This document shows, one piece after another, positions 26,650 through 35,506 of a stretch of 37,827 nt of DNA. The notes below the pieces were generated by a model. That model saw only the letters and a list, made by a program, of their open reading frames with translations. It ran no database searches and had not been told where the DNA came from. The DNA is from an uncultured Bacilli bacterium (lineage in GTDB: Bacteria > Bacillota_I > Bacilli_A > RF39 > UBA660). Position 1 is the first letter of the stretch, and each line of letters starts with the position of its first letter. Both the position numbers and the translations under genes were made by a program. The stretch spans positions 1-37,827 of the forward strand of contig CANQKN010000005.1 of the NCBI GenBank assembly GCA_947624515.1, read 5' to 3'.

Positions 26650-27696
26650 TTAGAATAGCTTTAAAATATCATTAAATGTAATATAAATCATAAGAGCAAG
26701 CAACAATACAAATCCAATAGTATGAATTTTATTTTCTGTTTCTGGTTTTACAGGACTTCCTTTTATCTTTTCAATAATTAAAAATAAAATTCTACCACCG
26801 TCAAACGCAGGAAAAGGAATCAAATTAATAAATCCAACATTGATACTAAGTAAAGCAATCAAATATAAAATATTTTGAAAACCTGCTTTGGCCTGATCAC
26901 CAACAATATTATAAATACCAACCGGTCCACTTAATTGATTTACAGAAAGTCCACCAGTAAATAATCCTTTAAAAGTAATCATCATTTGTCGAAATAAAGA
27001 TCCCATTTTCGTAAATGCATAGCGAACAGATGCCATAAATCCTCTTTCTACTTCTCCCTGAGAAACAATACCGACACGATATATTTTGCTACCATCTACT
27101 TCCTCTTCTTTAGGAACTACATCAAAATCTAATGTTTTTCCATTACGTTCTACTGTAAAAATAATTGGTTTACTCTTATCTTCAACTTGCAAATAAATTG
27201 ATACATCATCACTAGTTTTTACTTTATGACCATTAATTTCTAGAATGGTATCCCCTACTTGCAATCCTGCTTGTACAGCTGGATTATTTTCCACTAACTC
27301 AGAAATAATTGGTTTTGAAGAAACAGCACCCCATCCAAAAGCAATTACTAATAATAATAAAAAAGCTAAAATAAAATTGTTACCTGCTCCGAAGAACATT
27401 ACTAAAAAGCGTTGCCAAACTGGTTTTGATTGTAAGCGTCTATTTTCAGGAATTTTTTCCTGATCATCACTATCTAAATCCTCTCCAGCAAGAGAACAAA
27501 ATCCGCCAATGGGAATAGCTCGAATAGAATATACCGTTTCATCTTTTTTACTTTTCCAAGAAAATAATTTAGGTCCCATACCAATCGCAAATTCATATAC
27601 ATAGATACCAAATATCTTAGCAAAGATAAAATGTCCAAATTCATGAACTAACACAATAATACCTAAAACAATAACGAAGTAAATTAAATTTAACAT
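26650..27696 (-). CDS. rseP: RIP zinc metalloprotease (site-2 protease) RseP/RasP
   Basis: 'HEFGHFIFAK', PDZ 'NNPAVQAGLQVGDTILEINGH', 'NLIPFPAFDGGR'. Confidence 0.95.
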   Translation of the reverse strand: MLNLIYFVIVLGIIVLVHEFGHFIFAKIFGIYVYEFAIGMGPKLFSWKSKKDETVYSIRAIPIGGFCSLAGEDLDSDDQEKIPENRRLQSKPVWQRFLVMFFGAGNNFILAFLLLLVIAFGWGAVSSKPIISELVENNPAVQAGLQVGDTILEINGHKVKTSDDVSIYLQVEDKSKPIIFTVERNGKTLDFDVVPKEEEVDGSKIYRVGIVSQGEVERGFMASVRYAFTKMGSLFRQMMITFKGLFTGGLSVNQLSGPVGIYNIVGDQAKAGFQNILYLIALLSINVGFINLIPFPAFDGGRILFLIIEKIKGSPVKPETENKIHTIGFVLLLALMIYITFNDILKLF

Positions 27697-27704
27697 AAGT
27701 CCTC

Positions 27705-28505
27705 CTATAAAATATTCATAAATAAAATAATGGTAATGACAGCAAATATCATACTATCAAATAAATCTAAAATTCCTCCATGACCAGGAATAAAATGAGA
27801 GAAATCTTTTTTATGATAATATCTTTTAATTTGAGAAAAAATAAGATCTCCAATTTGTCCTACCGTAGATAATGTAATTGTGATAATCAATAATTGAGTA
27901 AAAGGAATACTATTAGAAATCATAGTAACATAATAAACAATACCTATAAAAGTACCCATTACTAATCCACCAATAAACCCTTCCAGAGTTTTATTAGGAG
28001 ATATGATTTCTGCCAATTTAATTTTTCCAATAAGTTTACCAGTCGCAAAAGCAAAAATATCAGTAAAACAAGTTATCAATAATAAATAAATAAAATGATG
28101 AATAGAAAAATTACGAATTAAAATGACTAAATTAAAAGATAATCCAATAAATAAAACACTTCCTAATAAATATAATGCATCCTGTAAATTATATTTATCA
28201 TTATTACCAATTATCACAAGTGGAATCATAAAAATAAATAATAGAAAGGTTAAAATACGATAATCTAACACTAACATTAATTCCTTACTTTGATAATTAT
28301 TTAAAATAAGAAAACCAACTGCTAAATAAGAAAGAACTTCTAGTAACAAACTTAATTTCTTTTCTTTTAATTTTAAATCAAATAATTCTTTAAAAGCAAT
28401 TAAACCAACTATTAAAATCAATCCTGCAAAAAACAAGCCACCTTTTACTATAAAAGGAATAAAGATTAGTACTAATAAAAGAGAACTTAGTATTCTATTT
28501 TTCAT
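27705..28505 (-). CDS. cdsA: Phosphatidate cytidylyltransferase
   Basis: 'LIGKIKLAEIISPNKTLEGFIGG', 'IGDLIFSQIKRYYHKKDFSHFIPGHGGILDLFDSMIF'. Confidence 0.95.
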   Translation of the reverse strand: MKNRILSSLLLVLIFIPFIVKGGLFFAGLILIVGLIAFKELFDLKLKEKKLSLLLEVLSYLAVGFLILNNYQSKELMLVLDYRILTFLLFIFMIPLVIIGNNDKYNLQDALYLLGSVLFIGLSFNLVILIRNFSIHHFIYLLLITCFTDIFAFATGKLIGKIKLAEIISPNKTLEGFIGGLVMGTFIGIVYYVTMISNSIPFTQLLIITITLSTVGQIGDLIFSQIKRYYHKKDFSHFIPGHGGILDLFDSMIFAVITIILFMNIL

Positions 28506-29202
28506 TCTTTACTCCTCCAAACTTTCTATCTCTTTGATAATAGGCTTCCATAATCTGATCAAGCTCTTCCTCTTTAAAATCTGGAAACAAAGTATTTGTG
28601 AAATAGAACTCACTATAAGATATTTGCCATAGCATAAAATTACTAATACGATATTCACCACTAGTACGAATCAATAAATCGATGGGTGGAATTTCTTGAT
28701 ACAAATTCTTTTCAAAAATTTCTTCATTGATATCGTCAATATTGATTGTTCCTTCCAAAACTTTTTGACATAGTTTTTTAGTAGTATCAACAATTTCACT
28801 ATGACCACCATAATTCAAACAAATATTAAGAACCAATCTAGTATTATTCTTTGTTTTTTCTGTAATGTCTACCATACTATCTAAAACATCTTGTCGTAAT
28901 GGTTCTTGTCTACCTGAAAAAATGACCCTAACTCCTTTTTCATCAAGAACTTTAAATTCTTTTCGAAACATTTCAATAAACAAATCCATTAAATAGTCAA
29001 CTTCTTCTTGACTTCTTTTAAAATTTTCAGTAGAAAAAGCAAATACAGATAAATAAGGAATTCCTACATCAGCAAGATGTAAGCAAAGTTTCTTTAAAGT
29101 CTTTGAACCTTCTTTATGACCGAAACTCCTTTTTAATCCTCTCTTTTTAGCCCATCTACCATTTCCATCCATGATAATTCCAATATGTTTTAATTCTTCC
29201 AT
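28495..29202 (-). CDS. uppS: Isoprenyl transferase / undecaprenyl diphosphate synthase
   Basis: 'HIGIIMDGNGRWAKKRGLKRSFGHKEG', 'LLIRTSGEYRISNFMLWQISYSEFYFT'. Confidence 0.95.
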   Translation of the reverse strand: MEELKHIGIIMDGNGRWAKKRGLKRSFGHKEGSKTLKKLCLHLADVGIPYLSVFAFSTENFKRSQEEVDYLMDLFIEMFRKEFKVLDEKGVRVIFSGRQEPLRQDVLDSMVDITEKTKNNTRLVLNICLNYGGHSEIVDTTKKLCQKVLEGTINIDDINEEIFEKNLYQEIPPIDLLIRTSGEYRISNFMLWQISYSEFYFTNTLFPDFKEEELDQIMEAYYQRDRKFGGVKNEK

Positions 29203-29224
29203 TATTATTTCACTCCTAATATGT

Positions 29225-29253
29225 ATTATAATACACTTTCAAAAATCACTCAA
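29225..29253 (-). promoter_or_regulatory. Sigma-A type promoter for uppS-cdsA-rseP
   Basis: Minus strand TTGAGT - 17 nt - TATAAT. Confidence 0.7.
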
Positions 29254-29360
29254 TGAGAAATAAAAAAAGAAAGTAAAAATTCGTGAAATTGTATTGGCAT
29301 TCATCCAATAATACTCTTATAAACGCTGAAATATTGGGTATTATAATATAGGGTGATTAG

Positions 29361-29849
29361 ATGTACTATATCAATTATTTTTTCCTTTATTCGATTTTAG
29401 GACACCTTATAGAAACCATTTTTGTTCCTAATTTTAACAGTGGAATTCTTTATGGTTGGTGGACACCAGTCTATGGATTTGGAGTAGTATGTATTTTAAT
29501 CATTGGTTCTATCATTGAACATATTCCACTAACCAAAAAGAAATTATTCAAGATCTTTATTACCTATTTCTCTTGTATGATCATTTTAACATTATTAGAA
29601 TTATTAGGTGGTTATTTGATTGAATGGATTTTTCATCAAGAATTTTGGAATTATGAAAAGTATCGTTTTCACATTGGACCATACATTTCTTTAGAAATGG
29701 CTAATATTTGGGGAATAGCTGGAATTATAGTTTTATATATTTTAAAACCAATTACTGACTACTTAATTTCCTATATTCCCAAATGGCTTACTTACTTATT
29801 ACTCTTTTTATTTTTTCTTGATGTTAGTAGCAAAATATTATCAAAATAA
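29361..29849 (+). CDS. Putative ABC-transporter type IV membrane protein (PF06541-like)
   Basis: 'NYFFLYSILGHLIETIFV...GILYGWWTPVYGFG', four or more TM. Confidence 0.65.
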   Translation: MYYINYFFLYSILGHLIETIFVPNFNSGILYGWWTPVYGFGVVCILIIGSIIEHIPLTKKKLFKIFITYFSCMIILTLLELLGGYLIEWIFHQEFWNYEKYRFHIGPYISLEMANIWGIAGIIVLYILKPITDYLISYIPKWLTYLLLFLFFLDVSSKILSK

Positions 29850-29864
29850 AAAATCAATTCGATC

Positions 29865-30113
29865 TTAAAAACTATCGATATTGATTCTTACTTTTTTATT
29901 ATCTTTGATATAACTGCTTGCTTGTACTAAAGTTCTAACAGCATTGGCTAGTTTTCCACCTTTTCCAATAACTCTTCCCATATCCTCACTATTTACTAGA
30001 ACTTGAATTAAAACAGTGTTCTCTTCATCACTTTCAAATTCCTTTACAGATACATCATCCTTATTTACAACAAGCGATTTTACGATAAATTCGGTTAACT
30101 CTACTAAACTCAT
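29865..30113 (-). CDS. khpA: KH-domain RNA-binding protein KhpA
   Basis: 'DMGRVIGKGGKLANAVRTLVQA'; adjacent to rpsP. Confidence 0.9.
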   Translation of the reverse strand: MSLVELTEFIVKSLVVNKDDVSVKEFESDEENTVLIQVLVNSEDMGRVIGKGGKLANAVRTLVQASSYIKDNKKVRINIDSF

Positions 30114-30115
30114 AA

Positions 30116-30382
30116 TTATTTACCCTTTTTCTCTTCAGCGAATTTCTTCATGATTCCAGCCTTTGAAAATAAGTTTCTAACAGTATCAGAAGGTTGTGCA
30201 CCAGTTCTTAACCATTTTAAAGCAACTTCTTCATTAATTTTCGTTTCATCAGCAATAGGATTATAAGTTCCTACTAATTCTAGGTATTGTCCATCTCTTT
30301 TTTGTCTAGAATCACTAGCTACAATACGATAACTAGGTCTTTTTTTAGCACCCATTCTTGTAAGTCTTAATTTAACTGCCAT
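30116..30382 (-). CDS. rpsP: 30S ribosomal protein S16
   Basis: '[42 protein letters not shown]'. Confidence 0.98.
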   Translation of the reverse strand: MAVKLRLTRMGAKKRPSYRIVASDSRQKRDGQYLELVGTYNPIADETKINEEVALKWLRTGAQPSDTVRNLFSKAGIMKKFAEEKKGK

Positions 30383-30411
30383 AATATCCCTCCATTTCTA
30401 AATCTAAAACC

Positions 30412-30440
30412 ATTATACATAAGTTTTTTATTACTGTCAA
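30412..30440 (-). promoter_or_regulatory. Consensus sigma-A promoter for rpsP-khpA
   Basis: Minus strand TTGACA - 17 nt - TATAAT, exact consensus. Confidence 0.85.
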
Positions 30441-30450
30441 CTCTTTTTTG

Positions 30451-30966
30451 TTAACAGATACTATTTTTTTCTGATTCTATTAATAATGTCTGAAAACATT
30501 GAATATGTATAACTTCATCTTCTATAATACGATTTAGTAAATTTCGAATATAAGGATCATCAATCATGGCTATATGTCGTTGATAATTTAAAATAGTATT
30601 TTGTTCCAATCGAATATTATATCTTAACATTTCTCTAATATTAGTATCATAGTTGATAAAACTACTATTCCAATTAATGAGCTGATTGTAAGAATCTACA
30701 AACTGATATTTAGGTTCTAGTCCTAATAAAGTAATCGTTTCACCTAGTAATGCTAGATGTTTCATTTCAACAATCGCTATTTTTAATAATACATCAGAAA
30801 ATAACTGATTACTTTGAAATTTGACCATTTTTTGATAAACATACTGATAGACTGCAGTTGATTCACTAATCATACCAGCATAATCTTCTGATAATAATTG
30901 AGCATAAAAAAGATTTTTTGCTTTCACTTCTACCTTTGGATAAGGTTTATTTGCAGCATATTCCAT
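30451..30966 (-). CDS. Ferritin-like (di-iron type) four-helix protein
   Basis: 'SEDYAGMISESTAVYQYVYQ', 'IVEMKHLALL', 'IRLEQNTILNYQRH', 'IIEDEVIHIQCF' Glu/His spacing. Confidence 0.65.
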   Translation of the reverse strand: MEYAANKPYPKVEVKAKNLFYAQLLSEDYAGMISESTAVYQYVYQKMVKFQSNQLFSDVLLKIAIVEMKHLALLGETITLLGLEPKYQFVDSYNQLINWNSSFINYDTNIREMLRYNIRLEQNTILNYQRHIAMIDDPYIRNLLNRIIEDEVIHIQCFQTLLIESEKNSIC

Positions 30967-31009
30967 ATAATCACCTAATTCATTCTATGTAGAAATGAAA
31001 AAATCTATT

Positions 31010-31035
31010 AAAAAAAGCATCTAGCTAATCTAGAT
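31010..31035 (-). terminator. Candidate terminator of cotE
   Basis: ATCTAG/CTAGAT stem followed by GCTTTTTTT on minus strand, overlapping the gene end. Confidence 0.5.
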
Positions 31036-31573
31036 ACTCTTCGTTCACTTCTTGTTCAATTTGTTGTTCTGCGTTTTGGATATCACTATCATCGACATCA
31101 TCGGCAATAACTTCCCATGGATCTTCTTCTTCGTCATAAGCAATCTTTACTTTGACATCACCAACGATTTCAACGCCTAATTCCTTTTGAACAGTATATT
31201 CAATTTTACCATCTACAATTTCAGCTCTAGTACATGATGGTTGTTTCAAACTACGAATAATTACATCTTCATTCGTAATATCACTATCATTTACTGCAGA
31301 TGTTGGTACATTTACCTCTTCATTATAATTTGTAGTTTCACGAACAACCTCTGTTTTCGTATCACCTGAACAAGAATACCAGATATTCACATCATAGCTA
31401 CCTTCGATATTTATTTTATTACCTTTTCGATATCCTTTAAAGTTATGATTAATAACCCAACATCCTAATATCGTTGTTGGAACGCATTCAGGAGTTATTG
31501 CTTTGGTCGTAGTAAATGTCTTTTTTCCTTTTCCAACAACCGCCTTTGTTACAATTTCTCTCGTATTAGCCAT
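31025..31573 (-). CDS. cotE: Spore coat morphogenetic protein CotE homologue
   Basis: 'REIVTKAVVGKGKKTFTTTKAITPECVPTTILGCWVINHNF...INIEGSYDVNIWYSCSGDTKTEVVRET...LKQPSC' strongly resembles B. subtilis CotE; acidic C-terminus. Confidence 0.92.
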   Translation of the reverse strand: MANTREIVTKAVVGKGKKTFTTTKAITPECVPTTILGCWVINHNFKGYRKGNKINIEGSYDVNIWYSCSGDTKTEVVRETTNYNEEVNVPTSAVNDSDITNEDVIIRSLKQPSCTRAEIVDGKIEYTVQKELGVEIVGDVKVKIAYDEEEDPWEVIADDVDDSDIQNAEQQIEQEVNEEYLD

Positions 31574-31591
31574 AATATCCCTCCTCTAGTT

Positions 31592-31600
31592 TAATGTATG
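31592..31600 (-). promoter_or_regulatory. Candidate mother-cell sigma (SigE/SigK-type) -10 for cotE
   Basis: Minus strand CATACATTA fits both CATACAnT (SigE) and CATAnnnTA (SigK); -35 less clear. Confidence 0.4.
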
Positions 31601-31742
31601 CTAACTAGGTAAAATGTTTACAAAAATAAAGTTTTAGATACAATATTACTATCAACTAAAAATTTACCTTTTTTACTAAACGAAGAGTTGATTGTTTTTT
31701 CAAGAAGCTAATGATAAATTGAGATGGAAAGGAGGGAAAAAA

Positions 31743-33092
31743 ATGGATTATGAAAAAATAGGAAAATTTATTTATGAATTAAGAAAAGAAAAACAAATTA
31801 CTCAAAAAGAATTAGCAGATATATTATCGGTAACTACTCAAGCTGTATCAAAATGGGAACGAGGATTAGGATGTCCTGATATTTCTTTACTACGTCCCAT
31901 TGCTGACTATTTTCATATCAGTATCGGTGAATTACTAAATGGAGAAAAAATCAATCAAAAAGAAATGTTAGAAAAGGTGGATGATATTTTAATGAAAAAT
32001 TTAGAAACGATGCAAGAAAAAAGAAAAAAAGATCGGATTTTATTGATTTCTATTGTTATAGGAATACTGTTACTATTTATGGTTTTTAGCAGTAACTTAA
32101 TAATTTCTAATAAAGTCATCTTATTACTCTTAATTACTAGTATGATATGCTATTTACCAATGATAGTTGAGAAAAAGTTTAAAATAAGATATTTAAGTAT
32201 TCTATTACTGTTATTAATAGGTATGTTTGGAGTTGATATCTTTTGTGTTTTAGATACTCATAAAGAACCTTTTTTCTATTTTCATAAATGGCAAGAACAG
32301 TCTGGAGAAGTAAGATATGATAGTATTCTTTATTCCATTTATACCTGCAACAATTATGATAATCTTATTAGTTTAAAGAAAGAAAAAGCAGATGAATATT
32401 GTCGTTATTATTATAGTCCTAATCGTAGTAAACAGGCTAGTATCGAAACTGAGGATGGAATTATTTATTTAGCGATGTCTTATAGTGATAATCCTAACTA
32501 TAAGGGAAAAAATACTTATACGATTAATGGATTCAATCTTGATACTTTATATGAACAGGAAATGATAAAAAAGAGACAAAATATCGATTACAGTGGGATT
32601 ATCAAAAATGAAGAAAGAACCAATGAGGAAATAGATGATTTTATGAATTCCGTACATCCTTTTTTGGAAGTTGGCTCTTATGTTCCAGAAATTGATAACG
32701 ATTTAACAAACCTTTATCATTACCTATCTGATAAGCAATTCAAACAGAAAATTACAGTAGCAGACTTAAAAGATTTATCACTTGAAAAAATGAACAAGGA
32801 AACAATTGTAACCTTATTTAATCAAATGATAGATAGCACCAAAGATCAATTTGGATATACTATCCATAAAAAAGAAAACTCCGATTATGAAGTTATTTAT
32901 GTTTATGAAGGTACAGAACTTGCTTATGTTAGGATTCATATCAAAAATCAAAATCTTTCTTTAGATTCTAATACTGTAAAGGAAATCGAAAATACCATTG
33001 TAGGAATACAAAGTTTTGATGTTACCCAAAAATTAACATTAGGAAAAGAGTATCAAGAATTAACTACTTTTTTAAAAAGCATAATGCAATAA
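31743..33092 (+). CDS. XRE-family HTH regulator fused to membrane segments and extracytoplasmic domain
   Basis: 'IGKFIYELRKEKQITQKELADILSVTTQAVSKWERGLGCPDISLL'; SD GGAGGG supports ATG at 31743 (track start 31692); TM at 'ILLISIVIGILLLFMVF' and onward. Confidence 0.85.
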   Translation: MDYEKIGKFIYELRKEKQITQKELADILSVTTQAVSKWERGLGCPDISLLRPIADYFHISIGELLNGEKINQKEMLEKVDDILMKNLETMQEKRKKDRILLISIVIGILLLFMVFSSNLIISNKVILLLLITSMICYLPMIVEKKFKIRYLSILLLLLIGMFGVDIFCVLDTHKEPFFYFHKWQEQSGEVRYDSILYSIYTCNNYDNLISLKKEKADEYCRYYYSPNRSKQASIETEDGIIYLAMSYSDNPNYKGKNTYTINGFNLDTLYEQEMIKKRQNIDYSGIIKNEERTNEEIDDFMNSVHPFLEVGSYVPEIDNDLTNLYHYLSDKQFKQKITVADLKDLSLEKMNKETIVTLFNQMIDSTKDQFGYTIHKKENSDYEVIYVYEGTELAYVRIHIKNQNLSLDSNTVKEIENTIVGIQSFDVTQKLTLGKEYQELTTFLKSIMQ

Positions 33093-33129
33093 TAAAAAAA
33101 ACGTTTATCGTTATCATTAAAAATATTTT

Positions 33130-33228
33130 TTAAGATATCATATTATCAATATGATGTCTTTTTTTAGTAAAATCTAATGCATTTTTGTATTCATCAGTAA
33201 GTTCTATTCTTGCAGGTATTCCTTGCAT
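33130..33228 (-). pseudogene. Possible 32-aa gene remnant
   Basis: Minus strand ATG ORF: MQGIPARIELTDEYKNALDFTKKRHHIDNMIS*; protein-like composition, no SD, overlaps terminator. Confidence 0.25.
33133..33165 (+). terminator. Terminator of HTH gene
   Basis: AGATATCATATT-ATC-AATATGATGTCT (one G.U) followed by T7. Confidence 0.7.
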
Positions 33229-33304
33229 TCTAGTATTTTAACCACTTAGCATTTATTAAATTTAATATTTGATAAATAACTGCTATCCAATGATATAATT
33301 ATTT

Positions 33305-34216
33305 TTATTTTGTATTTTCTTTACTATCTAAATACTTCATATTGCATTCTGATAAAATCTTCATTTGTGAAATAGCAATTTTATTTAATCTTTCGAGTCT
33401 TTCTGCTTGAGTTAATCCATCATTGATAAATACTGAATTTAAATTTTCTAAATTTGCTAAACATATAAGTTCATCTATAGAAGCATAATCTCTTATATTA
33501 CCATTTAAGTTAGAATTTTCTTCTCTCCATTCTTTTGCTGTCATACCGAATAAAGCCATATTCAGCACATCTGCTTCTTCTGCGTAAATAAAGTTTATTT
33601 GTTCTTTACTTAATTCTTTTGGTATTAAATTATTTTTAATTGCATTCGTATGAATTTTATAATTAATTTTAGATAATTCTCTTTTAGCATTCCATCCTAA
33701 TTGTTTTTGTTCTTCTTGTTTTAGTCTCTCAAATTCTTTAATTAACAGTAGTTTAAATTTGGGACTAATCCACATTCCAAATTCAAAAGCAATATCCTTA
33801 TGAGCGTATGTTCCTCCATATCTTCCAGCCTTGGATATTATACCAATTGCATTTGTTTTACTCGTCCATTCTTTAACGCTAATTTTATAACTATTTAAAC
33901 CAGCTTGACTTTTAATTATGGCGAATTCGCCATAATTAAAATTAGGATTATGAAGTTCTTCCCAAATTCCTAAAAATTCAATAGTATTTCTATTCCTGAG
34001 CCAATCTGATACAAAAAAATCCCCATCTTTTGATTTCAGCATATCAGTAATAGAAATGTAATCTTCATTATATATTTTAGTATAATTAATAATTTGATTA
34101 TCTACTTTTAATTCTAACAACTTTAATCCCCCTTCTAATTTTGATAAGTTTAATTTATAAATTTTTTCTATATTTTTTATACAAAATACCTCAGCATTCT
34201 GATTTATTATTTTCAA
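33305..34216 (-). CDS. KilA-N domain protein
   Basis: 'NEDYISITDMLKSK...VSDWLRNRNTIEFLGIWEELHNPNFNYGEFAIIKSQAGLNSYKISVKEW...TYAHKDIAFEFGMWISPKFKLLLIKEFERLK'; track start is TTG, true start uncertain. Confidence 0.85.
   Translation of the reverse strand: MKIINQNAEVFCIKNIEKIYKLNLSKLEGGLKLLELKVDNQIINYTKIYNEDYISITDMLKSKDGDFFVSDWLRNRNTIEFLGIWEELHNPNFNYGEFAIIKSQAGLNSYKISVKEWTSKTNAIGIISKAGRYGGTYAHKDIAFEFGMWISPKFKLLLIKEFERLKQEEQKQLGWNAKRELSKINYKIHTNAIKNNLIPKELSKEQINFIYAEEADVLNMALFGMTAKEWREENSNLNGNIRDYASIDELICLANLENLNSVFINDGLTQAERLERLNKIAISQMKILSECNMKYLDSKENTK
33910..33941. repeat. Perfect 32-bp palindrome inside KilA-N gene
   Basis: TTTTAATTATGGCGAATTCGCCATAATTAAAA is its own reverse complement. 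Confidence 0.97.
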
Positions 34217-34222
34217 ATCATA

Positions 34223-35158
34223 CTAAATAAGTTGCTCTTTTCTAGCTATATTGATTACTTTAGCATGTCTTTTAGAAAGACCTGTCATGTCTATAAAATC
34301 TAATTTTCTCTCTTGATCTGTATGAGGAACTCTTCGTAATTTTTTTCTCTTTGCTACATAACCATTAGAAATATAATAATTACTACTGACATAGATTAAA
34401 TCATTTTCTAGTAAACATTGAAGAACTCTTAATAACTTTTCAAAATTTCTCGTAATATATTTAAAAGAATGAGTAACAAAAGGGCGATTATACTGTAGAT
34501 AAGCTTGAAGCGCTTTTGTTAATTCCAAACCAATTTCTTTGCTATAACCATCTTCTGTTACTGTCATCTTTCTTTCACTAGTAGTATTCATACCTTGAAT
34601 GCAAATATTACTACACTTCGTTACTTTTAGTTTTTCAAAATATTCCTCATTTTTCTTAGTATTTGCTAGTCTTTTTAATACTTGATAACTATCCGGATAC
34701 TTGGTTAAAATATTTAGATAATAGTCTTCTTCTTTTTTTAAATGAATTTGTGTTGATAAAGAAGTAAAATCTAATTCTTTAAAATACTGTATTGCACGAG
34801 AAGTAATCATCTTCATCTCATTTTTGATATTCTTAGTTTCATCTTCATAATCAAAAATTTGTTTTTCAAATCCATATTGTTGATAAAAAATAGAACCAGC
34901 CGATTCAATATAACTATTGCGAATAGCTACAACCACAAAACTGCGAATAAGGTTATTAGCCTCTGGCAAATAATAACTACCTTCTTCTAATCCTGTTAAT
35001 AAAATCGTATTTCTTATTTCTTCTTCATTCCAATGAGATAATAAAGAATAAATTTGATGACGAACATTTTCTAAAATTATTTGATTATGATGAATGCCAA
35101 AATCTAATAACTGTTTCTTTAAAATTTGATCGATATAATATTCTACTTCTTCTACCAT
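34223..35158 (-). CDS. Conserved-looking hypothetical protein downstream of ymcA
   Basis: 311 aa open frame with protein-like composition, 9 bp from ymcA; family not recognised. Confidence 0.6.
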   Translation of the reverse strand: MVEEVEYYIDQILKKQLLDFGIHHNQIILENVRHQIYSLLSHWNEEEIRNTILLTGLEEGSYYLPEANNLIRSFVVVAIRNSYIESAGSIFYQQYGFEKQIFDYEDETKNIKNEMKMITSRAIQYFKELDFTSLSTQIHLKKEEDYYLNILTKYPDSYQVLKRLANTKKNEEYFEKLKVTKCSNICIQGMNTTSERKMTVTEDGYSKEIGLELTKALQAYLQYNRPFVTHSFKYITRNFEKLLRVLQCLLENDLIYVSSNYYISNGYVAKRKKLRRVPHTDQERKLDFIDMTGLSKRHAKVINIARKEQLI

Positions 35159-35167
35159 CTTATACTC

Positions 35168-35506
35168 CTAATTAAAAACTTGATCAAAGTAATCATCAAA
35201 TCGTTCTTTAATGGTTTGATAGATTTCATTTAAATTACTTTGTGTATGTTTAAAATCTACATATAAAGGAATTTGATTTAACATCTCTAAAAGATGAAAA
35301 TATTCTGTTTCTAATTCACTAGTATCCATTTTACTGGCTTCTTTTTTAACTAATTCCTTCTGAATCTTTTTAATCTGTTCTATTAAAGTAGTGGCTTTCT
35401 TATTCTTTTTCATTTTTTCTTTTAACATAAGATATTGCTGATACTCTTCACTATTTTTGATTATAGAAACAATTTCTTCTACCTTTTCTATAACAGAATC
35501 ATTCAT
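35168..35506 (-). CDS. ymcA: YlbF/YmcA-family protein
   Basis: 'VEEIVSIIKNSEEYQQYLMLKEKMKKNKKATTLIEQIKKIQKELVKKEA'; next to miaB as in B. subtilis; ATG at 35506 overlaps miaB stop. Confidence 0.8.
   Translation of the reverse strand: MNDSVIEKVEEIVSIIKNSEEYQQYLMLKEKMKKNKKATTLIEQIKKIQKELVKKEASKMDTSELETEYFHLLEMLNQIPLYVDFKHTQSNLNEIYQTIKERFDDYFDQVFN

Noticed and set aside
31743-34216. KilA-N plus HTH genes as a prophage
   Set aside because: No structural, integrase or packaging genes; only isolated accessory genes.
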